Of a DNA stretch of 64,000 bases, positions 54,930-64,000 are shown in pieces; position 1 is the stretch's first letter, and each line of letters begins with the position of its first letter. The notes beneath the pieces are model-generated. The model ran no database searches. It saw nothing but the letters and a program-made list of their open reading frames with translations, and was not told the origin of the DNA. The stretch is from Fistularia commersonii (lineage: Eukaryota; Chordata; Actinopteri; Syngnathiformes; Fistulariidae), in assembly GCA_037954325.1 (NCBI GenBank), contig JBBMNZ010000001.1, positions 12,436,758 to 12,500,757 on the forward strand. Direction: 5' to 3'. The translations under genes were made by a program, and so were the position numbers.

Positions 54930-55236
54930 TGAGGTTCACTTTGGGAGTGACGAGGATGGATAGGGTCCGGAATGAGTCCTTCAGAGGGACAGCATATGTA
55001 AAATACTTTGGAGAAAACGTCAGAGAGGCCAAACTGAGATGGTCTGGAAATGTATAGAGGGGCGACAGCAAATATTGGTAGGAGGATGCTGAGGTTGGAA
55101 CTACCAGGCAGGAGGCTGGGAGGAAAACCAAGGAGGAGACTTATGGATGGAGTGAAAGTGGAAATGAAGTTAATTGGTGTGATAGAGATGGAGATGGAGG
55201 CATATGTTTCACAGTGGCAGTGGAGGAGCAGCTGAA
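54930..55236 (+). mobile_element. LINE family 1, short 3' fragment
   Basis: The sequence corresponds to the last ~100 codons of the family 1 reverse transcriptase: tttgggagtgacgaggatgg (FGSDEDG), then gagaaaacgtcagagaggcc (GENVREA) and RRMLRLELPGRRLGGKPRRR. It abuts the family 2 copy and ends in a run of 16 G (55237-55252). Only remnants survive. Confidence 0.75.
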
Positions 55237-55252
55237 GGGGGGGGGGGGGGGG

Positions 55253-56880
55253 AATGTCTAGAAACTTCAAAACAGCAAATGATTGTTATCGCATAAAAAC
55301 TCAAATATGGAAAAAGAATTGAAAGTAGCAATTACCACAAACCTTCATCCTAGTATTCCCATTTCATTCAATGCACACCTACTTCAGTATGTTGGCCTTC
55401 ATTTACACAGTAATAACAGGAGGAGTCCATAGTGGTTGGTACTGAGGGCATTGGGGGAAGTTTAAGGAATCTGATGAGGGAACTGTGGTACTATCTGTTT
55501 GCAGTGTAACAGTCTGTAATGACTGCTCCCAACAAAAAGAAATTTAAATTTAAATATCATGTTGAACCAATGTTTGTATTTCAGTTTTTACCCAAGAGAG
55601 GTTTGAAACTGAGGGCAAGAGCATTATTCTAGTCCATCGTGAACATGCCTATTTAATCTATCTGCAAAACCCCACATGCTCCATCTAAATGTTACTGGTG
55701 CAAACAATGTGCTGGTCCTTGTCTTTTAAACTTCCTTTGCACTGTGTGTACAGACTTTCTTGTTTTTGGTAATGTGTATCACTTGCCCAGTTACTAAAGG
55801 GCAAAGTTGCACACTGCTGAGCTTAATAGACTTTGGTAATTATTTACTGCTACTATGACACTGAAAGATGACTGAATAGTGCTACAGTGCAGATAAATCT
55901 TAGCAAAAATCCCAAATGGGGCATATCTTATCTTACAGGTGTCCATCTGTCTTGTAGAGCACAAAACTTGCAACAAAACAGCTTTCATGATTAAGCCTCC
56001 ACCCCAGTGGTTGAATTTGCTTTTCAATGTTTCTAATGACATCTCTTACAGTCATTAGAGGGAAAAGCATCATTTGGACACTTTAAGTATATGAATGATG
56101 GGGAATTCACACCTCAGAAAATTTTGTTTGTGATGTAATACGTCTGGTTTTAATTCAGTGGTGAAATTATCAATCGTACAAACAGCTGGTTGGCATTTCT
56201 CCTTTTTAGTCTTCTTGTACTTGGCGTGATACAATCTCTATCATTCAGCTTTGAATCAAGGGGTTTCTCCCCTGTAAAAACAAGAAATTAAGCGATTTGA
56301 GAATGGAATTTAAGAGCGCTGTAATGAAGTGATAATGAAGTCGTGTAATCATAGTCTGGTGGTAGGCAAATATGATACATTTTGGAACATGTGTAAAATA
56401 TCCTGACTTAAAAACAAATTGTAGGCACCCTGCAGTACTGTTAGAGGAAGTTCTGAGTTGTATTGATATTTTTTGTGTGGAGAGGGAGTGAGGGGGTGGA
56501 GTGGAACAGGGGAATGCAGAGACAAAAGATAAGTGAAGTCAATGTTGTTTAATTGTGCTCATAAAGATAAGGTTTGTCCACCGCCAAATCATCATTGTCG
56601 AGCACCTCCATGCAGACGTTACAATATAAATTAACTACCAATGTCTCTTCTGTTACCAATGCCTATTCATACTGTGAGCCATTCACTGTGGACAGCAAAG
56701 TACGAATCCATTGTGCAGGGAAACACGTTTTCTTACCATACATATGGAAATCAACACTTGGAATTATTGAATTATTTGGTTTTTGGCAAAAGCGGACCAC
56801 ACATCGGCCATCCGACAGGTGGCAGTATGGCCTATTTCAAGCGAAGAGATGGAAGTCCAACGACGTCTCAAAGCATGTGG
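55253..56880. other. Intergenic sequence upstream of mthfd1
   Basis: AT-rich sequence with no recognised exon or repeat on either strand. The short - strand frames (for example 55794-56042) have no family resemblance. Confidence 0.35.
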
Positions 56881-56899
56881 GTAGCGGGCTTCCATACTG

Positions 56900-57307
56900 A
56901 CAGCGGCTCTGTTGAGTTGGGCGGGGACTATTTCCCTGTGACGGGATCCTATTGGACAGGCGTAAAACATAGGCGTCCTATGAGTGAACCGCATCCACGA
57001 GGGGAGTCGTGCCTTTTTAGCTCGTTTGCAAAAGTGAGCACAGGATTGGTTGCCTGAACTGTCAGTTTCTCTGTAGCCCCGCCCTCTACGTCTTTGGAGG
57101 TTAGAGTTGACGTAGAATGGTATTACTAAAACTTTTACAGCAGTATTCTTGCGTTGGAGCTTCATCTGTGAATGGCGACTGCGCCACTCACGTTCCCCAA
57201 CGATTCGCAGAAAACTTATTAGAAAGTGGCCAACGCGGGTTCTCCCTTGACAGGCGGTGACTCTACTGCAAAGACGAGCTTCAGAGCAAGACCCGCCAGG
57301 CCTTAAA
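56900..57307 (+). promoter_or_regulatory. mthfd1: mthfd1 promoter and 5' UTR
   Basis: A GC box (gggcgggg) lies at about 56929-56936, with inverted CCAAT motifs (attgg) at 56951-56955 and 57045-57049, and ccccgccc at about 57076-57083. GC and CpG content rise towards 57.2-57.3 kb. The transcript start is probably within the last 150 bases before the ATG at 57308. No TATA box is evident. Confidence 0.5.
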
Positions 57308-60300
57308 ATGCCAGCTCAAATTATAAGTGGGAAGGAGGTTTCGATGTAAGTGACTTTTTCTGACTTTATTTCGAATATTCACATACATGCAGCTATCCAC
57401 ATTCAGCTACCTTCAACAGCTTTGCACAGCATGTGTTTGTTGTCCGGCTAACTCGGTTGCTAAGTTAACTAGCCAAATGAATGAGAGAAATCCTGTATTT
57501 AATAATTTCTAGAAATTATTGTCCACATTAAATTAGCTGACATTCACCTATATTAATAGAAAATGAGCCAGCAGTTTGAACTTTTTAGAATGGGTTCGAT
57601 ATGGGTTCACAACGTGTTGGCCACGTGAATGAAGGGTACAATGTGTTTTTGTTGTTAAAACTGAATTAGCTCCTTGTCACCAAATATGTCACCATATTTG
57701 TGAGATATAGCGGGTACGACCCCATAATCAGCTGCATTATGTAAAAGGTTGTGATGGTGTGACACGATCTTTGCCCAGCAGCTAACGGCAATCGATCACA
57801 ACTATGTGTTCGACAAGCATCACAAGAGAGGCTCAGATATTCGCAACCACTATTTGAGTTCAACCTGCAAACGGGTTCTGTAGTCCTCATGGTTTCACTC
57901 AAGTAGTTTGAGCCTGCGGAGATGTAAACTTAGTTCTCACTAACATAGTACTGGTGATTAAACTGCATGTGCCTGTCACAAGACAAGGCAGCCTGCAACC
58001 TGTTAACTTTCCTCGCTCCCCTGATTAAATAATTTCATCAAAAACAAAGAGGCGATAGAAAACTAAACGTTTTCACCTCAGACGTATAAAGACGTCAGGT
58101 GTCTTTTCAAATGGAGACTTAACATTCATTTTCACTAAATGAATACAACAGCTGGCAGAGAGTTCATTTTAGGACAAGGGACCTTTATGGATTTGGGAAG
58201 AGCAATTTTCTCCTGGCAGTTTTTCATAAATGGATTCTTCTGGACATTTTAAGCTGGCAGAATGTTACAATTTTATTAATATTAATTCATTCATTCATTA
58301 TCTATACTGCCTATCCTGCACTTAATGAAAATATGTTGTTTGTGTGTAGGCTATGACTGGTTGGGTTGCAGAATAATGTGTCAAATTGTGTGTCTAAAAG
58401 TAATTTCTAAATGGAAAAAAAACACCAAAGGATGCTGCATAAACCATTATTTGGATCATATCCAATCTGGCCCCACATAATAGACCAAAACGGTCATTTT
58501 GTCCATATCCAGTAGCGTTTAGCCTATGAGATTTTGCTGAAAGCCGTGCAACTTAATTTGTGTCATGCACATATAATTAGCAGTGGTAAATTGATACGTA
58601 AGGATTTTATCATTGACTCTTGCAAGCCCGCACTCTCTGTTAACCAGTCTTAAGTAAGATGTTTTAAAAAAGTCAATCCCTTATCTTCAAAGCTTTGTGA
58701 GCAACTTGTCTTTCTGTCTTTATTTAGTAGATGAGATGAACAAAGAATATCAGGTGTGGGAATATAATACAAACATAAAACTGGTTCTCTGTTTATTGGC
58801 AAAGTTGTGAAATTATAACTTCAGATTATAAAGAGTCAAAGTCCAGTTAACTTGTTGCCACATCACTTTTCTGTGACAGACTCAACTAACTTTGTGTCAG
58901 TTGTAGTTTATCTTTTTCATCCAAATCAATTTGGCAAACTGTCCAGTTGATAAAAATTCATATAAACGTTTCCTGGAGTCACTTGTGGTTTGGCTTTTCA
59001 TTAGATGCTAGAATTGGCTGGTACTGGGAAAATTATTAAAACACAAAAATCATCATTTATGAAAAGTTGGACAAATGGTATATTTGTATATTTATTTTAT
59101 GTTTCCTTAGGCAGGTGAGGGACCGTTTGAAGAATGAGGTGGAACAGATGAGGCTTCAGGACTCCAACTTTGTACCTGGTCTGGTTGTAATACAGGTAAG
59201 TGCAAAACCTATAGCAACTAACATTTGGGGTAAGAGATAATTTTCTGATGATTTAATGTCTACTTTTGACCTTATGCCCTTATATGACATCTTAAATGGC
59301 ACCATCATTGTCAGTAGGAAAGAATATGGATCATCTGTGTGTCCTTAATCTATGGTTTACTTGTATTATTTCCTTTTCCCAATTGATGCACATCTGTATG
59401 ACAGCTGGTTCTAACCCTAATGCAGAGAGGCAAACTCACATTTTGTTTCTGCAGGTTGGAGACCGTGAAGATTCAAATCTGTACATCAACATGAAACTGA
59501 AGGCAGCAGAAGAGGTAAACACAGAACTTTTATAATCTTAAAGTTTTGTACATTTTAAGTTTTCTTAGCTGTGGCTATAAGCAGCATTGAAGCACTTTCA
59601 ATGTCAGGCCTAATCTTTCCATTGTCCTACACAGATTGGAATAAATGCAACACACATGAGACTTCCCAACACTGCAACTGAGGATGAGGTGAAGACAGAG
59701 TCCTTCTTTTGAAGCATCCCTGAATATAGCTGACAGCTCATTTTATAATCAGTCTTTAAAAAAAACAATTAGACACAGGAAACATTTATGTTTAGTCTTC
59801 CACAAAATCCAGGATAATTTTTTTTCCACGTACCACATGCTGTGTGCCTAACGATGAAGATTTTGGTCTCTAGATTCTTCACAGTATCACAGAGGTGAAT
59901 GAAAACTCCGCTGTACATGGCCTCATTGTCCAGCTGCCCTTGGATTCCATCCATGAGATTGACACAGAGAAGGTCACCAACGCTGTAGCTCCAGAGAAGG
60001 ATGTAGATGGGTGGGTACAGGTGTTTGTGGAGGCTTGTGATGCAGGTAGCTGCGCTAACTTTGTGGAACGGAGTCTGTATGCCTCACTTGTGTAAATCAT
60101 CACTGACTCAACCTTTCATTTTTTAGTTTTATATGGTAATCTTCCCTTTGATAATCAAATGTGACTTCTACTTTTTTTCTCATAATTTGTGCAATCTTAT
60201 GTGTGATGTGTCCCATTTTCAGACTTACAAGCACAAACGCTGGGAAGCTATCTCGTGGTGACTTGGGCGATTGCTTCATCCCCTGCACCCCAAACGGCTG

Positions 60301-63300
60301 CATGGAACTGATCGCACAAACTGGTAAACCAAATACTTAAGTCTATTGAATGTGGTTGTGATTTAAAAATGCCCAGGCTGTATCAGAGAAATCAATGGTA
60401 TCATCAACAACCATACGGTCACCCGCCTTTCTGCAGGTGTGTCTGTGGCAGGGAAGAATGCAGTGGTGATCGGTCGCAGCAAGATTGTTGGTGCACCAAT
60501 GCATGACCTGCTGCTGTGGAACCATGCAACTGTCACCACCTGTCACTCCAAAACCACTGATCTGGCAGGAGAGGTACTGCACCCATGTTAAAACCACTGA
60601 CTCACAAATCTACATTGTGTGTCCTGAAACGAACGGCTATGTGTCCCTTGCTTTTAAAAAACGCATAATGGTAGAATAAATGAAGTTGGTACAATGAAAT
60701 TATGAATTTTGTGTTTGTAATTCATTAGTGTGTTTCCAAAGTTCTAAGTTAACTGAATAAAAGAAATGTATTTAAAATTGTATCCCTTTTTTATTTAACC
60801 GGGATTGGTTTTGTTGCGAATTAAGACAGAAACTTTTATTGAAGAAATCCCAATTCAGTGACAGTTTAATAAATTGATTGGTCAGCATCACCTATCAAAG
60901 GAGCTCATTTTAAAAGTAAATTGAGTTGACTTAAAGTTAGAAGCAGGTGCTGCCACCTACTGGTCTGAAGTGGCGCATGCTGTTGAGACGTCTACAAGGA
61001 TATCTCGTTTCCTTTTCAGGTCAGCAAAGCAGACATTCTGGTTGTCGGAATCGGGAAACCAGAGATGGTGAAAGGAGAGTGGATCAAGGAGGGTGCGGTG
61101 GTCATCGACTGTGGAATCAATCATGTGCCAGGTTCGCTTTGTTGTGCTTTTGAGTCTCGTGTAATATTTTGTGTTTCATGCACTGTTTTAACCACAGAGC
61201 TCTTCGTCTGTTGTTCAGATGAGACAAAGCTCAGTGGGAAGCGGGTGGTTGGTGATGTTCACTACGACTCAGCCAAGGCACAGGCTGGTTTCATCACGCC
61301 AGTGCCAGGCGGTGTGGGACCCATGACTGTTGCCATGCTGATGAAGGTACATCAAAACTTAATGTCACGCTCATGCTGCATTCCAGCTATCATTGGTAAA
61401 CTGAAATACTGTTTTTAATTGTGTGTAGAACACGGTTTTGAGTGCTAAGCGTTTCCAGGAGAGCCATCAACCAGGGAAGTGGAATATTTCTTACACGAAA
61501 CTTAACTTCCAGACGCCTGTGCCAAGGTCTGTCTTGATTCTTTTGCTGCCTAACCCCTACCCCTCATATATATATGTATAGTCAATATACTTTTGTAACC
61601 TCTTTTTGTCACATATTATAAGCCTCTTCATATCAAGAACAACAAATGAGATGTTGTTGAATATGATCTTTGTCTCCCTGTCTGTGTATGTTGTCATTCT
61701 GTCTCCAACAGTGACATTGTTATCTCCCGCTCCTGTGTCCCCAAACCTATTGACCGTCTAGCCAGGGAGATAGGCCTGCTCTCAGATGAGGTGGAGCTCT
61801 ATGGAAAAACTAAAGCCAAGATCCAGCTGAGTGTCATCAAGCGCCTGCAGGCCGAAACGGATGGCAAATATGTGGTGGTTACTGGGTAAGTTGCCTCTGT
61901 GATTATTTTCTCCACCCTGGCGCATCTTTTGTTTGATATTTATACGTAGGTAATAGCATTTTGTCCCGAGAGCCAGGGCAAATAATCAGTTATAAAATAA
62001 AAAGATGCCATCATCATAAGAACAAATATCCTCTAGAGAGCAGACATTGATTATATGATCCCCAAGCAGTTAAAAATTAATTTGACTTGAATCCCCAAAA
62101 GCTGTATATTCAAGTGAAAGTTGGTGGAAGCTAAGCCGATGACCTTTTGTCTTTATTTTACTGAAGGAACATCTCACTGAAATATTTTACTTTACAGCTA
62201 TCATGAATGCCAGCAGGTGCAGCAATGCTTCATTGTGTTTTTTAAACTCTCACTTTAATACATTTTCTTAATCTACCTTCCTCTCCACCTTTAAGCATTT
62301 TCACAAATAAGCAACTTTCAAAACATCAACTACTTTTGTCTGCTCCTCAACTAAATAATTTGATGTATTTTTTTTCGATAATTCCTCAGGTCTTTTTTTT
62401 TTTTTTTTTACTTTTTTTTTAATATTCTTTGATGTTCACAATTTGATGCTGCTGCCCCATTTGCTGCCCTATTATCCTTCGGGGACAAATAGTTCTTTCT
62501 GATTCTGATTAATGTCTATATTGATCTTTATTCTGACTTAGGGGGATGTGCAGAATTGTGGCAACTATAGAGGGGTAGAGTTGATGGGCCATACAATGAA
62601 GTTATGGGAAAGAGTAGTGTAACTAGACTGAGAGCAGCAGTCAGCATTTGTGAACATTGGGATGGATTCATGCCTAAAAAGAATACTACAGATGCAGTAT
62701 TTGCTTTGATAATGCTGATAGAGAAGTACAGAGAAGGCCAGAGGGAGCTGTATTGTGTTTTTGTAGACCTAGAAAAGCATATGACAGGGTGCCAAGAGAG
62801 GAGCTCTGGTATTGTATGAAGAAATCTGGAGTGGCAGAGAAGTATGGTAGACTGGTGCAGGACATGTATGCTAGCTGTGAGACAGTGGTGCGGTGTGCTG
62901 TATGGTTAACTGAGAAGTTCAAGATGAAGGTGGGACTCCATCAGGGATCAGCTCTGAGCCTCTTCTTGTTTGCAGTGGTGATGGACAGGCTGACAGATGA
63001 GGTTAGACAGGAATCTCCATGGACCATGATGTTGGCAGATGACATTGTGATCTGTAGTGAGACCAGAGAACGGGTTGAGGATAATCTAGAGAGGTGGGGG
63101 TATGTGCTGGAAAGGAGAGGAATAAAAGCAAGACAGAAAGCCAGAGTATATGTGTAGGAATGAGAGGAACTCAGGTGAAAGAGTGAGGGTACAGGGAGTT
63201 GAAATCAAGAAGTTGGTGGATTTCAGGTACTTGGGGTCAATAGTCCAGAGCAATGGAGAGTGTTGAAAAGAGGTGAAGAGATAGGTTCAAGCAGGTTGGA

Positions 63301-64000
63301 ATGGGTGGAGGAAAGTGTCAGGGGTACTATGCGTTAGAAGACTATCAGCCAGAAAGAAAGGAAAGGTGTACAAGACAGCGGTGAGACTAGCGATGATGTA
63401 TGGCCTAGAAACAGTTACAATGACGAAAAGACAGGAGACAGAGCAAGGGGTTGCAGAGATGAAGATGCTAAGATTCTCTTTGGGAGTGATCGGGATGATA
63501 GGGTCAGGAATGAGTCTATCAGAGGAGCAGCGCATGTCAGATGTTTTGGAGAGAAGGTCAGAGAAGCCAGACTGAGATGGTTCGGTCATGCACAGAGGAG
63601 GAATTGTGAATGACTAGGTAGATGAAAGCTGGAGTTGGAGCTTCCAGGGCAGGAGGTCTAGAGGAAGACCAAAGAGAAGGTTTATGGATGTAGTGAGAGA
63701 GGATATGAAAGTAGTTGGTGTGAAGGAGGAGGATACAGAGAATAGGGTTAGATGGAGAAAGTTGATTCGCTGTGACGACCCCTGAAGGGAAAAGCCGAAA
63801 GGTGAAGAAGAATCTGACTTCTGAATTGCAAAAGAACATCCCTCTGTGCCTCTAATCACACTGGTTTGCTGTGTACTTTAAGGTTATTTCAGTCCTCGTT
63901 GGCAAATATATGCTGTACTGACACTAATACATGTATGTAGAATTACACCGACTCCTCTTGGAGAGGGAAAAAGCACCACCACCATTGGCCTGGTCCAGGC
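57308..64000 (+). CDS. mthfd1: C-1-tetrahydrofolate synthase, cytoplasmic (trifunctional), first twelve coding exons, partial at window end
   Basis: Coding exons: 57308-57345, 59111-59195, 59455-59514, 59635-59688, 59874-60010, 60223-60323, 60437-60573, 61020-61131, 61219-61346, 61429-61526, 61712-61885 and 63941-64000. Phases join to 394 residues. The dehydrogenase/cyclohydrolase domain contains DSNLYINMKLKAAEE with the active-site Tyr51 and Lys55, VQLPLD with Gln99 and EKDVDG with Asp124, followed by the NADP-binding part GRSKIVGAPMHDLLLWN and TPVPGGVGPMTVAMLM. After the linker (RLAREIGLLSDEVELYG) the last exon opens the formate-THF ligase domain with TPTPLGEGKSTTT, its ATP-binding loop. 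The enzyme interconverts one-carbon forms of tetrahydrofolate for purine, thymidylate and methionine synthesis. The lack of a targeting peptide and close match to MTHFD1 argue against MTHFD1L. Confidence 0.97.
62540..63812 (+). mobile_element. LINE family 1, longest copy, in mthfd1 intron 11
   Basis: Sense-oriented and 5'-truncated. The polymerase domain begins near 62545 (NCGNYRGVE-like), then DGFMPKKNTTDAVFALIML, GQRELYCVFVDLEK, DRVPREELWYCMKKSGVAEK, KVGLHQGSALSLFLFAVVMD and MLADDIVICSETRERVE (63030-63075), where the catalytic ADD is kept. After frame breaks, GLETVTMTKRQE and RPKRRFMDV follow, with the 3' end at cgctgtgacgacccctgaag plus a GAAGAAGAA-like tail at about 63775-63812. Frameshifts make it inactive, but it is the best preserved of the four copies in this window. 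Confidence 0.88.

Noticed and set aside
56574..57165. Overlapping frames of 108-138 codons on both strands ahead of mthfd1
   Set aside because: They fall in the GC-rich promoter, where stop codons are rarer, and show no family match or splice structure.

Overview
This is vertebrate genomic DNA, most likely from a ray-finned (teleost) fish. The genes are split into many short exons with GT-AG introns. The intergenic DNA is AT-rich and full of fish-type LINE, tRNA-like SINE, Tc1/mariner and hAT relics and long (TG)n tracts. Gene identities come from translating exons by eye and comparing them with remembered vertebrate families; no database search was run. Nothing prokaryotic is present: no operon, CRISPR array or phage.

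Six protein-coding genes are recognised. From left to right on the + strand: the last two coding exons of khdrbs1 (Sam68; 1-271); tmem39b complete in eight coding exons (6887-11699); and ccdc28b complete in five coding exons, one only 23 nt long (18466-21581). On the - strand: togaram1 in 22 coding exons (36296 down to about 25101), facing ccdc28b tail to tail. Back on the + strand: klhl28 complete in five coding exons (39227-43792), head to head with togaram1; and mthfd1, first twelve coding exons (57308 to the window end), cut just after the nucleotide-binding loop of its synthetase domain.

From general knowledge of human gene order, khdrbs1, tmem39b and ccdc28b match human 1p35, while togaram1-klhl28 and mthfd1 match human 14q21-q23. 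The window therefore spans a join between two ancestral linkage blocks, at about 21.6-25.1 kb. The genes do not form one pathway. ccdc28b and togaram1 both have cilium roles, klhl28 is a cullin-3 adaptor type, mthfd1 is folate one-carbon metabolism, khdrbs1 is RNA binding, and tmem39b is an ER-type membrane protein.

Repeats: two non-LTR retrotransposon families are each present several times (4.98-5.87, 12.89-13.45, 54.93-55.23 and 62.54-63.81 kb; and 13.9-16.1, 50.64-52.65 and 53.93-54.83 kb). There is also an L2-like 3' end in a ccdc28b intron, a decayed Tc1/mariner copy at 3.2-4.4 kb, a 499-bp hAT relic at 21.9 kb with a recognisable 8-bp target duplication, two SINE-like families (five and three copies) and a pure (TG)90 tract at 44.55 kb.

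The least explained part is the - strand between klhl28 and mthfd1. Several exon-like open segments with splice-like edges (52.86-53.84 kb) lie between inverted LINE copies. Further along the same strand, a 90-codon terminal-exon-like frame (48.7-49.0 kb) resembles the C-terminal part of ubiquitin-specific peptidases. These may belong to one unrecognised or decaying gene.
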